NCBI GenBank assembly: GCA_016708025.1 | Contig: JADJGQ010000004.1 | Coordinates: 1 to 64,000 of the forward strand | DNA length: 64,000 nucleotides | From: a bacterium | Lineage (GTDB): Bacteria; Zixibacteria; MSB-5A5; GN15; FEB-12 | Reading direction: 5' to 3' | In this document: in pieces, positions 53,151-62,545 of the stretch | Numbering within the stretch: position 1 is the stretch's first letter | Layout: every line of letters begins with the position of its first letter | Program-made: the position numbers and the translations under genes | The notes under the pieces: generated by a model | Database searches by the model: none | What the model was told of the DNA's origin: nothing | The model's input: only the letters and a program-made list of their open reading frames with translations

Positions 53151-54322
53151 TCAGGCGACTGACATTGGTGGTCCTCGCGCTGCTGCTGATCGGGCAGGCG
53201 ATGCCCGTGGCGGCACAGGAGTCCGAGGATGTCAAACAGCAGCGCAAAGAGCTGGAGAAGATCCAGAAGGATGTCAGCCGGAGCCGCCAAAAGCTGGATT
53301 CATTGCGTCAGGAAGAAGCGCGCGTTCAAAAAGCGCTGACCGATTATGATAAACGTTTGGCCAAAGAACAGCAGACCCTGACGAAATTGGGGCGCGACCT
53401 GACGCGACTGCAGAAAAATATCAAGGATGCGGAGTCCCAGTTCAGTTCGCGACAGCAATCGCTTGATCTGACGCGCCGCCGCTTTCTGGGATCACTCCGC
53501 CAATTCTACCTGACAACACCGCGGCTCGCCGCCGACCTGGTGAATCATCCTTCAACAGAATATCAGACCAACCGGAAATTGATCTACCTGACGGCGTTGG
53601 TCAATTTTGAGCAGGGGAATTTGGCGCAGGCCTCGCAGATATTCGATCAGTCGTTGCAGGAACTGGAGAAGCTCTCCAGCCAGCAGGGGAAAGTAACCAA
53701 ACAAAAGAAGCGTCGCGAGTCGACGGTGGCGCTGGAGAAATCCCGCAAGCAGAAACAGGAAAAGGCGCTCGACCGGCTGGTGCAAATGAAGCAACAGGAA
53801 GCCGATCGTATTACCATGCTGCAACAGGCGGCTAAGGAGATGGAGTCGATTGTCGCCCGTCTCGAGGCCAAGCAGAAGAAAAAGGCGGAGGAATCTCCGG
53901 AGACGCAGTACGAGCCGACAGTCGACTTTGCGGTTTTGCAGGGGGCATTGCGCGCGCCTTACAAAGGGACTATCACCGTTCGCTACGGCAGTTCGGTTGA
54001 TGCGACCACCAAGCTGAAATCGTTCTCGCCGGGGATCACGATTCAGGGGGATCCGGGAGGGAGTGTGGCGGCGGTGGCGGCCGGGCAGGTGGCGTACACC
54101 GGGAATTTGCGCGGGTACGGGAATTTCGTTATTATCAATCACGATAACGAGCATTACACCACCTATGCCGGGTTGTCGCAGATCTTGGTCACCACCGACC
54201 AGGTGATCCGCGCGGGAGATCTGGTTGGATCGGCGAATGCCGAAGGGGTGGTGAAATTTGAATTGCGCCGGGGGAAACAGTCGCTGAACCCGGCGGACTG
54301 GATTCGCAGTGATACTTTCTGA
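53147..54322 (+). CDS. EnvC-like murein hydrolase activator (degenerate LytM domain)
   Basis: This 391-residue exported protein (signal MIRRLTLVVLALLLIGQAMP) has a long coiled coil (residues 25-250) and a C-terminal M23/LytM-like domain (residues 275-385: FSPGITIQGDPGGSVAAVAA, GYGNFVIINHDNEHYTTYAG). The usual HxxxD and HxH zinc residues of active LytM peptidases are not all present, as in EnvC, which activates amidases rather than cutting murein. It completes the FtsE-FtsX-activator triad and overlaps holB by 14 bases. Confidence 0.9.
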   Translation: MIRRLTLVVLALLLIGQAMPVAAQESEDVKQQRKELEKIQKDVSRSRQKLDSLRQEEARVQKALTDYDKRLAKEQQTLTKLGRDLTRLQKNIKDAESQFSSRQQSLDLTRRRFLGSLRQFYLTTPRLAADLVNHPSTEYQTNRKLIYLTALVNFEQGNLAQASQIFDQSLQELEKLSSQQGKVTKQKKRRESTVALEKSRKQKQEKALDRLVQMKQQEADRITMLQQAAKEMESIVARLEAKQKKKAEESPETQYEPTVDFAVLQGALRAPYKGTITVRYGSSVDATTKLKSFSPGITIQGDPGGSVAAVAAGQVAYTGNLRGYGNFVIINHDNEHYTTYAGLSQILVTTDQVIRAGDLVGSANAEGVVKFELRRGKQSLNPADWIRSDTF

Positions 54323-55427
54323 TATCAGACTGATACAACCAAAAGCCTGGGAGTTGCTGGCACGCTCGGTCGGTTCGGGGCGGGTAGCCTCGACCTATCT
54401 GTTGTCCGGCAAAGAGGGGCTGGGGCATTGGCCGCTGGCGATCTCATTTGCCGCGTTATTGAACTGCCCGGACCGTCGAGAACTCGACGGCGTACTGGTA
54501 CCGTGTGGCGAGTGTGGATCGTGCCGACATATTGCATCGCTGAACGCCGGATTGCTTCAAATCGTTCTTCCTATCCCTTCGCATAAAGATCTCAAAGAGG
54601 GAATCGACCTGACGAATGAGTCTCTGGAGATCAAGCGGTCCGAGCCATTCGCGGTGCTGAGCTCCGGCTCGCAGTTGACCGTGCCGATCGATATGGCGCG
54701 CGAAGTAAAAAAGCGGCTTTCCCTCAAGGGAGATCAGGGGGAGACGCGCATCGCGCTTTTCTACCAGATGGAAAAGATGCTGACCGCTTCAGCGGATGCG
54801 CTCTTGAAACTGATCGAAGAACCGCCGACCGATACCGTGATCCTGATGACGGCCGAGAAGGCGGAGAATCTGCTTCCGACAATCCGTTCCCGTTCGCAGT
54901 TGATCCGACTCGAGCGGATCAATACCACCGTCTGCGCGAATTATCTTGTCGGCAAGTATGGTCTGACCGCCGAAAAGGCGATGTTGTACGCGCAGGTGAC
55001 GGACGGGAATCTTGGGCGGGCGGTGGAGCTGGCGTCGGATGACGACGATGCCGAACTGTCGCAGCGCGCGACCGGGTTTCTGCTGTTTAAGTCGCTGTTT
55101 GTAGAGCCTGCCCCGGAGGCGGTGTCGCGGGCGCTTGAGTTTACGCATGACCGGGGGGAAGCGGAGCGCTTGCTGCTCTTCTGGGGATCGTTGATCCGCG
55201 ACTGCGCCAACTATGCGGTCTCAGGAGATGAAGCACAGATCATCAATCGCGATTATACGGCGGATATTGTGCGGTTGTCGCAGCCATTTGTCGACCCGGA
55301 AGTGGCTCCGGCGATGACTTCGGTGATCAAAAACGGACTTGCCGACATACGGCTGAACGTGCATATTCAGCCTTTGGTGGCCGCTCTCGCGCTTCGACTT
55401 GGCGCGGCCATTCGAACAGCCCGATAG
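54309..55427 (+). CDS. holB: DNA polymerase III delta-prime subunit
   Basis: This 372-residue clamp-loader subunit starts at GTG 54309, inside the EnvC-like gene end. It shows the zinc module CGECGSCRHIA, the DALLKLIEEPPTDTVILMTA segment and LPTIRSRSQLIRLERI with the SRC-like motif (here SRS). The P-loop position reads GKEGLGHWPLA, lacking the lysine, as in the non-hydrolysing delta-prime of other bacteria. The position within a division-and-translation operon is unusual but seen in related groups. Confidence 0.92.
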   Translation: MILSDIRLIQPKAWELLARSVGSGRVASTYLLSGKEGLGHWPLAISFAALLNCPDRRELDGVLVPCGECGSCRHIASLNAGLLQIVLPIPSHKDLKEGIDLTNESLEIKRSEPFAVLSSGSQLTVPIDMAREVKKRLSLKGDQGETRIALFYQMEKMLTASADALLKLIEEPPTDTVILMTAEKAENLLPTIRSRSQLIRLERINTTVCANYLVGKYGLTAEKAMLYAQVTDGNLGRAVELASDDDDAELSQRATGFLLFKSLFVEPAPEAVSRALEFTHDRGEAERLLLFWGSLIRDCANYAVSGDEAQIINRDYTADIVRLSQPFVDPEVAPAMTSVIKNGLADIRLNVHIQPLVAALALRLGAAIRTAR

Positions 55428-55466
55428 ACGGTTTCGGAGAGTGTTTCCCAACGGAGAACAACGGCC

Positions 55467-56381
55467 ATGGCCGAGATATATCTGGTCGAATTCAAAGGCT
55501 CCCGCAAAGAGTACTTTTACAATAGCTACCATCACACCCTGAAGCTGCGCGAATATGTGATCGTCCAGGCCGAGCAGGGGGAAGATATCGGTCTGCTTTC
55601 CAAACTGATCGACAAGCAGGCGAAATTCGGCGAAAGCAACCGTCCGCGGTCGATCCTTCGGCCCGCCGGCAAAGAAGATCGCGTGCGTCGCGAGGACCTG
55701 GTCCGCAAAGAGCTGGATTGCCGCAAAGAGTTCTACCAACTGATCCGGAAACATGGGCTACCGATGAAGGTGGTTGATGTCGAATGCCAGTTCGACGGAA
55801 ACAAGATCACGTTCTTCTTTACCGCGGATCACCGGGTTGATTTCCGCTCCCTGGTGCGCGATCTGGCATCGCGATTCCGGACGAGAATAGAACTTCGCCA
55901 GATCGGTGTGCGGGATGAAGCCCGCCGCAACGACGGTTACGGGATCTGCGGGCAGCGCCAATGTTGCAACACCTTCATTCGTGATTTTGCGCCGATCTCG
56001 ACCAGCCATGCGCGCGAGCAGGACCTTTCGTTGAATCCATCGAAGATATCAGGCAACTGCGGGCGACTGCTTTGTTGTTTGCGCTACGAGGTTGACGGCT
56101 ATATCGAAAACAAAAAGAAATTCCCGCCGGTTGGGGCGATCGTCACCACCAAAAACGGTACGGGACTGCTCCAGCGGATCGACTATTTCCATGAAGAGAT
56201 GGTGATCATGCCGGAGGACGGCATCCCGGTGCGCGCGAAAGCGGATGAACTGATCTCGGTCGATCGAATGCCGACCGGCAAGGGAGCCGCGCAGGCGACA
56301 CAAGCCTCCGGTATGGAAGAGCCGATGAATCAGCGAGACAAGGAAGAGTTGAGGAATCTCGACGACCTGGAACGTGAGTAA
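55467..56381 (+). CDS. ricT: PSP1/RicT-like protein
   Basis: This 304-residue protein has the PSP1 C-terminal domain (residues 90-175) and cysteine motifs that bind an iron-sulfur cluster in RicT: CGQRQCCNTF and GNCGRLLCCLRYE. In Bacillus, RicT acts in RNA processing with RNase Y partners. The final 40 residues are acidic and probably disordered. It lies directly upstream of metG, a conserved neighbour in many phyla. Confidence 0.93.
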   Translation: MAEIYLVEFKGSRKEYFYNSYHHTLKLREYVIVQAEQGEDIGLLSKLIDKQAKFGESNRPRSILRPAGKEDRVRREDLVRKELDCRKEFYQLIRKHGLPMKVVDVECQFDGNKITFFFTADHRVDFRSLVRDLASRFRTRIELRQIGVRDEARRNDGYGICGQRQCCNTFIRDFAPISTSHAREQDLSLNPSKISGNCGRLLCCLRYEVDGYIENKKKFPPVGAIVTTKNGTGLLQRIDYFHEEMVIMPEDGIPVRAKADELISVDRMPTGKGAAQATQASGMEEPMNQRDKEELRNLDDLERE

Positions 56382-56399
56382 ACAGAGAAAGACAGTACG

Positions 56400-58346
56400 G
56401 TGCCACAACCATTCTATATAACGACCCCGATCTACTACGTGAACGACCGACCGCATATCGGTCATGCCTATACGACCATCGCAGCCGACCTGCTGACCCG
56501 GTTTCACCGGATGGAAGAGCGCGATGCGTTTTTCATGACCGGAACGGATGAGCATGGGACGAAAGTCGCCGAAGCGGCGGCCGCGGCCGGATTGACCCCG
56601 CAGGAATTCTGCGATCGGACCGTGCAGACATTCAAGACTGCCTGGAAAAATCTTGATATCCAGTACGATCATTTCATCCGGACGACCGAAGAGCGGCATA
56701 TTGTCGGCGTGCACAAGATCCTGGATGCGATGCGCGCGGCAAAAACCGAGGATGGCCGCGAGGTCATCTATTCGAGTTACTACGAAGGGCTGTATTGCAC
56801 CGGCTGCGAAAAGTTTCTGACCGAAAAGGATCTGGTCAACGGGCTTTGCCCTGACCATAAGCGGGCGCCGGAGAAACTTCGCGAGAAAAACTATTTCTTC
56901 CGCCTCTCGGCCTATGTGCAGAAGATCAAGGAGCGGATAGAAAGCGGCGAACTGCAGATCCTTCCGGAAGAGCGCCGCAACGAAGTGCTCGGATTGATCG
57001 GACAGGATGTTCCGGATTTCTCCGTCTCGCGCGAGCGCGTGAAATGGGGGATCCCGTTGTCGTTCGACCGGACGCAGGTGGCCTATGTCTGGGTCGATGC
57101 GCTCTCTAATTACATCACCGGTATCGGATACGGCGACAATCCTCAGTCATTCAACAAGTGGTGGAATGAGGGGGAAGTCGTGCATTTGATGGGGAAGGAT
57201 ATCCTCAAGTTCCATTGCCTGTATTGGCCGGCGATGCTGATGGCGGCGGGACTGAAAGTGCCGGAGACGATCTTCCTGCATGGATTCTTTACGATCGACG
57301 GCGAGAAGATGTCGAAGTCGCTCGGGAATATGATCGATCCGAACGATATGGTGAAGCAGTTCGGTCCGGATGGGACACGGTATTTGCTGTTGACGCAGTA
57401 TCCGTTCGGGATCGATGGCGATGTACAGGCGAAGCGGTTTGTGACGCAGTACAATTCCGATCTGGCGAATGATCTGGGGAATCTGGTCTCGCGCGTCACC
57501 AAGATGGTGATGGCGGATTTTGACGGTAAACTGCCGCAGCCGTATCGGAATATCGAGGGATTGGATCAATTGATGCTGTTGTCCGAGCAGTTGCCGGATG
57601 CAGCGTATTCGCATATCAAGCACTTCCGTTTGACGAACGCGATCGCGGACGCCCTCAATCTGGTGCGGGCCGCCAACAAATTTTTCAACGATTCGGCCCC
57701 CTGGCAATTGCGGAAAGCCGGCGAAACCGACAAGCAGGGGGGCGTACTATACGCCTGCTGCGAAGTACTGCGGATCGTCTCGATCATCCTCTATCCGGTG
57801 ATGCCGCGAAAGATGAAAGAGATCCGCGGGGTGCTGGGTCTGGATGACAGCACGCTGACGCTGCGGAATGCGCGCCAGTTCTTTGATCTGGTCCCGGGAA
57901 CGACGATCAATATCGATCAACCGATCTTCCCACGTATCGACGGTACCTTTACACCATCCGCACCATCGGCATCGCCGGACAAAGCGGAAGTGAAAAAGCC
58001 GGACCTTGCGCCGACCGATGACAAACTGCTGGATATCGCCGATTTCCAGAGGGCGGAGCTCCGGGTCGCGCAGGTGCTGTTTGCCGAGCCGGTCGAGGGC
58101 GCCAATAAACTACTGAAACTGCAGATCGATATCGGCACCGAGCAGCGACAGATCATTGCGGGGGTGGCGGAGTATTATTCTCCCGAGCAGTTGATCGGCA
58201 CCCACATCATTGTGGTGACGAACCTGAAACCGGCGGTGATCCGAGGCGTGGAGTCGCGTGGAATGCTGCTGGCGGCCAAGTCCGGCAAAAAGCTGGTTTT
58301 GGTTCGGCCGGATGGCGTTATACCGCCCGGCGCCAAAGTAGGCTGA
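56400..58346 (+). CDS. metG: Methionyl-tRNA synthetase with C-terminal tRNA-binding domain
   Basis: GTG 56400 begins PFYITTPIYYVNDRPHIGHA (HIGH motif HIGH). The 648-residue product contains YCTGCEKFLTEKDLVNGLCP with one zinc knuckle, DGEKMSKSLGNMIDP (KMSKS), the anticodon-binding domain (residues 370-500), a linker and a C-terminal OB-fold tRNA-binding domain (FQRAELRVAQVLFAEPVEGA ... ESRGMLLAAKSG). It overlaps tatD by one base. Confidence 0.96.
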   Translation: MPQPFYITTPIYYVNDRPHIGHAYTTIAADLLTRFHRMEERDAFFMTGTDEHGTKVAEAAAAAGLTPQEFCDRTVQTFKTAWKNLDIQYDHFIRTTEERHIVGVHKILDAMRAAKTEDGREVIYSSYYEGLYCTGCEKFLTEKDLVNGLCPDHKRAPEKLREKNYFFRLSAYVQKIKERIESGELQILPEERRNEVLGLIGQDVPDFSVSRERVKWGIPLSFDRTQVAYVWVDALSNYITGIGYGDNPQSFNKWWNEGEVVHLMGKDILKFHCLYWPAMLMAAGLKVPETIFLHGFFTIDGEKMSKSLGNMIDPNDMVKQFGPDGTRYLLLTQYPFGIDGDVQAKRFVTQYNSDLANDLGNLVSRVTKMVMADFDGKLPQPYRNIEGLDQLMLLSEQLPDAAYSHIKHFRLTNAIADALNLVRAANKFFNDSAPWQLRKAGETDKQGGVLYACCEVLRIVSIILYPVMPRKMKEIRGVLGLDDSTLTLRNARQFFDLVPGTTINIDQPIFPRIDGTFTPSAPSASPDKAEVKKPDLAPTDDKLLDIADFQRAELRVAQVLFAEPVEGANKLLKLQIDIGTEQRQIIAGVAEYYSPEQLIGTHIIVVTNLKPAVIRGVESRGMLLAAKSGKKLVLVRPDGVIPPGAKVG

Positions 58347-59122
58347 TGATCGATTCACACTGTCATCTCGATTCACGAGTATACAATCACGAGATAGAGC
58401 CGCTCCTGGCGCAGGCAAAAGCGTCGGGAGTGGATACCGTCGTTACGATCGGCGCGGATATGGAATCCTCGGAAAATGTCGTGGCGATCGCGGCAAAGTA
58501 TGAGATGGTGTACGGGACAGTGGGGATACATCCGCATGACGCCACGACATGCGATGCAAAGGCGCTGACACGACTCCGTGAACTTGCGAAGCGCGAGAAG
58601 ATCCAGGCGATCGGTGAGATCGGATTGGATTACTATCGCGATATGTCGCCGCGACCGGTGCAGAAGCGGGCTTTTGGCGAGCAGTTGGATCTGGCGGTCG
58701 AACTCAAGATGCCGGTGGTGATCCATACGCGCGAGGCGTTTGAAGATACGCTCGAGATAATCAAGCCTTACGCCAAAAATCTTCCGGGCGGGGTTTTTCA
58801 CTGTTTTCCCGGCAATGCTGAGGATGCCGCGAAAGTATTCGACCTGGGATTTGTGGTGTCGGTCGGCGGCGTGATAACATTTCCGAAAGCGGGAATGGCC
58901 GAGATGGCGAAACAGGTGCCGCTGGATAGGATCATTCTCGAGACAGATTCACCCTATCTGACCCCGGTGCCGTTTCGGGGAAAGACCAATGCGCCGGCGT
59001 ATGTGGCATTGGTGGCAGAGGCGCTGGCAACACTGCGCGGAATCACCAAAGCGGAAGTGGTCCGCGTGACTGACCGAACCTGCCGCAAACTCTACCGGAT
59101 GGTAGAGACCTTTGGCGGATAA
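58346..59122 (+). CDS. tatD: TatD-family metal-dependent hydrolase (DNase)
   Basis: This 258-residue TIM-barrel hydrolase has the TatD signature: MIDSHCHLD at the start, GIHPHDA, AIGEIGLDYYRD, LPGGVFHCFPGNAEDA and LETDSPYLTPVPFRGKTN. The metal-binding His, Glu and Asp residues are all present. TatD proteins act as 3'-5' exonucleases in DNA repair and degradation. Start overlaps metG stop (TGATG), rsmA begins two bases later. Confidence 0.95.
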   Translation: MIDSHCHLDSRVYNHEIEPLLAQAKASGVDTVVTIGADMESSENVVAIAAKYEMVYGTVGIHPHDATTCDAKALTRLRELAKREKIQAIGEIGLDYYRDMSPRPVQKRAFGEQLDLAVELKMPVVIHTREAFEDTLEIIKPYAKNLPGGVFHCFPGNAEDAAKVFDLGFVVSVGGVITFPKAGMAEMAKQVPLDRIILETDSPYLTPVPFRGKTNAPAYVALVAEALATLRGITKAEVVRVTDRTCRKLYRMVETFGG

Positions 59123-59123
59123 G

Positions 59124-59933
59124 ATGGCAGCATATTTCGCGAAAAAGCGGCTCGGACAACATTTCCTGACATCGGAGAAGATCGTCAGCCGGATGGTCGA
59201 CCTGATCAGTCCGAAAGCAGAGCAGACGATTCTCGAAGTCGGGCCGGGGCGTGGTGTATTGACCTTGCCGCTGGCGGAGTCCGGCGCCAATCTCTGGGCG
59301 GTCGAGTTCGACCGCGACCTGATCGGGACACTTGAGCGGCTGCTTGATCCGTACAAAAACGCGACGTTGATCAATAAGGATTTTCTGGCGTTTCATCCCG
59401 AGGATTATGAACTCCAGTCGTTCTTGTTGGTGGGGAATCTTCCGTATAATATCACCTCACCGATCATCGACTGGTGCATTCGCTATTATGACCGGATCCA
59501 GATGGCGGTTTTCATGGTGCAACGCGAGATGGCCTGGCGCATCACCGGCTCGCCGGGGAGCAAGGATTGGTCGCCGATAGGGATCTTCACGCAGTTGCAT
59601 TTTGACGCGACCTACTGTTTTGATGTTCCGCAGCATGCCTTCACGCCGCCGCCTGAGGTGGTCAGCGCGGTGATCAAACTGGAGCCGTGGCCGACCATCC
59701 CGAAGTTCAATATCGAAAAACTTGAAAAGGTGGTGCGCGCCTCGTTCACCCAACGGAGAAAAACGCTTATCAATAACCTGGTACCAAACCTGATCGCCGA
59801 TGCGACCAAACTCAAGATCATCCTGGCTCAACTCGACCTGACTGAGAACTGTCGGGCGGAAGAGCTGTCGATCGCGCAGTTCGCCAAATTGAGTGAAATG
59901 CTGATCCCATCATCTCCGGGTGCGCATGAATAA
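59124..59933 (+). CDS. rsmA: Ribosomal RNA small-subunit dimethyladenosine transferase
   Basis: This 269-residue SAM-dependent enzyme (KsgA) dimethylates two adenosines at the 3' end of 16S rRNA. Motifs: KKRLGQHFLTSEKIVSRMVD, TILEVGPGRGVLTLPL (SAM-binding), NKDFLAFHPEDYELQSF and LVGNLPYNITSPII (catalytic NLPY). ATG 59124 is preferred to TTG 59112 because it lies right after the tatD stop. It overlaps rluD by eight bases. Confidence 0.95.
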   Translation: MAAYFAKKRLGQHFLTSEKIVSRMVDLISPKAEQTILEVGPGRGVLTLPLAESGANLWAVEFDRDLIGTLERLLDPYKNATLINKDFLAFHPEDYELQSFLLVGNLPYNITSPIIDWCIRYYDRIQMAVFMVQREMAWRITGSPGSKDWSPIGIFTQLHFDATYCFDVPQHAFTPPPEVVSAVIKLEPWPTIPKFNIEKLEKVVRASFTQRRKTLINNLVPNLIADATKLKIILAQLDLTENCRAEELSIAQFAKLSEMLIPSSPGAHE

Positions 59934-60921
59934 ACTGTCAGACAAACCGGACAGAAAGCTGGTGACGTTGACTGTCCCCGCGGATGCAGTCTCGCAACGG
60001 CTGGATAGCTGGATCGCGGCACAGCCGGAACTTGCCCTGTCGCGCACCAAGGTGCAGCGTCTGATCGAGGACGGGGAGATTCTGGTGAATGGACAGCGCG
60101 AGCAGACCAAGTACCTGATACAAGGTGGTGAGTCGATCGCGGTGCTGATCCCGTTGCCGCCCTCGACCGATGTCGTCGGCGAGAAGATAGCTCTCGATAT
60201 TGTGTACGAAGATGAGTATCTGGCGGTGATCAATAAGCCGGTCGGCATGATCACACATCCGGCGGCAGGAGTTTATTCAGGGACATTGGTCAATGCGCTG
60301 GTGCATCATTTTAAATCGCTTCCCAAAATTCAGGGGGCGGAGCGGCCGGGGATAGTCCATCGGCTAGACAAAAATACTTCGGGGCTGCTCTTGGTCGCCA
60401 AGCAGGAAGAGACGCTGCTGAATCTGCAGCGCATGCTGGAAGCGCGGGAGATCAAGCGGACGTACCTTGCGCTCGTCTGCGGGCATATGCCGAATCCGGC
60501 GGGGAAGATCGATCTGAAGGTGGGGCGGTCGCAACGTGACCGGACGCGGATGGCAGTGACTGAGACTGGGCGCGAGGCGGTGACGGAGTATCAACTCAAG
60601 GAGCGGTTTCGCTCGGTGGAATTGCATGAAGTGCGGTTGCAAACGGGTCGGACACATCAGATACGCGTGCATTTTTCGCATCTGGGACATCCGGTGATGG
60701 GGGATCCGGAGTATGGCGGGCGGGAGAAATGGGTGCGAGGGATATTCGCGCCGGAGCGACTGCTTGCACGTAAGTTGCTCTCGATATTGGATCACCAGGC
60801 ATTGCACGCGTGCCAACTGGCGCTGAAACATCCGCAGACGGGAGAGCAGTTGTTGTTTCAGGCGGAGGTCCCGGGGGATTATCAGACGGTGTTGGCGCTG
60901 CTGCGGAGTCAGCCGACGTAG
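59926..60921 (+). CDS. rluD: RluD-type ribosomal large-subunit pseudouridine synthase
   Basis: This 331-residue enzyme has an S4 domain (DSWIAAQPELALSRTKVQRL) and the RluA-family catalytic motif GIVHRLDKNTSGLLLVAKQE with the essential aspartate, then GRTHQIRVHFSHLGHPVMGD. In E. coli, RluD modifies 23S helix 69. ATG 59926 is chosen; GTG 59920 is an alternative. It is the last gene of the run starting at ftsE. Confidence 0.94.
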   Translation: MNKLSDKPDRKLVTLTVPADAVSQRLDSWIAAQPELALSRTKVQRLIEDGEILVNGQREQTKYLIQGGESIAVLIPLPPSTDVVGEKIALDIVYEDEYLAVINKPVGMITHPAAGVYSGTLVNALVHHFKSLPKIQGAERPGIVHRLDKNTSGLLLVAKQEETLLNLQRMLEAREIKRTYLALVCGHMPNPAGKIDLKVGRSQRDRTRMAVTETGREAVTEYQLKERFRSVELHEVRLQTGRTHQIRVHFSHLGHPVMGDPEYGGREKWVRGIFAPERLLARKLLSILDHQALHACQLALKHPQTGEQLLFQAEVPGDYQTVLALLRSQPT

Positions 60922-60949
60922 GACGTGTGCAAGTCGACGGGGGTTACGA

Positions 60950-61456
60950 ATGATTAAGAGATCTCAAATTCACTCTATCAAAAGCATATTCATTGCGCTG
61001 GTCGTTTGGGGAGTACTCACAGGCGGGGTGTGTGAAATGGTGCCTGAGTCTGACCCAATTTCAGAAAGCGATCTTTGGGGTCCGTACTCCGCGAATTTTC
61101 AGACTGGGCAGTTCGACAGCCTCTTTCTTCATCCTGACTCTAAGTACACTCGACTATTTGGATCAAGAGACGGGCGAGTCTTCGAAGACACTGGCAACTG
61201 GAGATTGAAGTATCTTAATGGAGAAGCCCCTGATTCACGTCGAATGGTAGTTGAATTCCCCGCCTTTGTGACAAGGTTCAACCTTGATTCGTTGGGTGAA
61301 GATGCTCCCTTCGGTGGAGCAATCGGAATTCCGGACTCATTACCTGCTCCACGGAGAGTTGGAGTTTACAAGTACAGGTGGGGGCAGGGTGCGGTGATTC
61401 AGTTGGGGCAAGTGTACGGGCCTGCATGGAAAAAGCACATTCAATCGCAGCACTAG
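60950..61456 (+). CDS. Exported protein of unknown function
   Basis: This 168-residue protein has a hydrophobic N-terminus (SIFIALVVWGVLTGGVC), possibly a lipoprotein signal with the cysteine at residue 28, although the residue before it is valine, which is unusual. The remainder is strand-rich (YSANFQTGQFDSLFLHPDSK, RRVGVYKYRWGQGAVIQLGQ). Codon use is clearly AT-richer than in the upstream housekeeping run, which suggests recent acquisition. No family recognised. Confidence 0.65.
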   Translation: MIKRSQIHSIKSIFIALVVWGVLTGGVCEMVPESDPISESDLWGPYSANFQTGQFDSLFLHPDSKYTRLFGSRDGRVFEDTGNWRLKYLNGEAPDSRRMVVEFPAFVTRFNLDSLGEDAPFGGAIGIPDSLPAPRRVGVYKYRWGQGAVIQLGQVYGPAWKKHIQSQH

Positions 61457-61503
61457 TTAAGAGCTTAGTTTGATGGGTTGCTTCGAAATCGCGGAGGGGT
61501 AGG

Positions 61504-61554
61504 GGGTTGCTTCGTCGACCGCTCACTCCGTTCGCATGCTCCTCGCAATGACGG
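61504..61554. repeat. Family E repeat (variant)
   Basis: GTTGCTTCGTCGACCGCTCA ... CGCATGCTCCTCGCAATGAC, the reverse-orientation form of the GTCATTGCGAGGA family. It recurs at 62638-62684. Confidence 0.8.
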
Positions 61555-61585
61555 TATCAGGCAACTAGTCGCGGCGGGCTATGTC

Positions 61586-62545
61586 TTAAGGGGCACAAGT
61601 ACTGGAGAGAACAACAATTCTGCGAAATTCCAGCACTGGGTTATCCTTCCGAAACGACGATTTCAACTCCGACGAACGCTGGTCGAGCCCACCCGCTTCA
61701 ATGACTACTTGCTGTTGTCCATTCAGTACGCTTAACAGACTCCTTCGCAATTCTGTGAAACCGCTACGAGAACCAGATATCTCTAACATGTCCGAATTTT
61801 CGCGATGTAAATACCGCGGTACCGGGATTTGAAAAACTCCAAGAGCCGGAATGTCCACTGATTCTTCAACGCGTAGCGTAACAAGATTGACAATTGCGTT
61901 AGACGGGTTTTTGCACGAATCAGCCAGATCCTGGTCCTGACCATACTCGGTAGAGCATAGATGAAATTCACCGATGACTCCATCGGCGAGAAGTGTCAAT
62001 ATCTGACAAAGGTTTCCATAGCCAAGTATCGTACCTGAAATCAATACCTGTGAGTCTTTGCGGTCAATTTCGACAGTGAGTTTGCCCGCAGGCTCTGGCA
62101 CCGGTCGAATAATCTGCAGCGACGACACCGGAAGCTGGGTGGGGAGTAAACCTTGCGAATACGTTGTATCGCACTCAATGTTCTCGCACAGAAGCTCTGA
62201 AGTTTCTGCATTAGCGAGACTCAGTACAGCTTTCAAAATTGCTGCCAAACCCTGTGGTCCCATGGATAGAGATAAGAGCCAATCGTCTTCTACAATTAGA
62301 GACGGGAGATTCGAGCTGCTCGTTTCGATGGAATAGACATTGACCTGGTTCAATAGCATGTCGGAATGATACGGAATCGGAGTTAGTTCGCTCCCGCCAG
62401 CGTCGGGGGTGAACAAGTGGAAATGATCTCTTCGGCCAGTGGTCAGCTCATTCAATTGTTTGGCAAAGCGGAATAGGCCACCGTTACCCGCCACCAAACG
62501 CACCCGTTGATGAGACTTGTCATAGTTGAAAGAGAATAACCTCAT
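61586..62545 (-). CDS. Protein with three Imm32-like repeat units
   Basis: This 319-residue AT-rich gene product has no signal peptide. It holds three similar units of about 45 residues: VAGNGGLFRFAKQLNELTTG then HFHLFT (residues 18-48); VLISGTILGYGNLCQILTLL then EFHLCS (about 168-195); and LEISGSRSGFTELRRSLLSV then QQVVIE (about 255-285). The G-x-x-x-G-x-x-x-L-x-x-x-L pattern and strand after it resemble Imm32-type immunity proteins. No toxin gene is adjacent. Function unknown; interpretation is an inference from internal repeats. Confidence 0.7.
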   Translation of the reverse strand: MRLFSFNYDKSHQRVRLVAGNGGLFRFAKQLNELTTGRRDHFHLFTPDAGGSELTPIPYHSDMLLNQVNVYSIETSSSNLPSLIVEDDWLLSLSMGPQGLAAILKAVLSLANAETSELLCENIECDTTYSQGLLPTQLPVSSLQIIRPVPEPAGKLTVEIDRKDSQVLISGTILGYGNLCQILTLLADGVIGEFHLCSTEYGQDQDLADSCKNPSNAIVNLVTLRVEESVDIPALGVFQIPVPRYLHRENSDMLEISGSRSGFTELRRSLLSVLNGQQQVVIEAGGLDQRSSELKSSFRKDNPVLEFRRIVVLSSTCAP

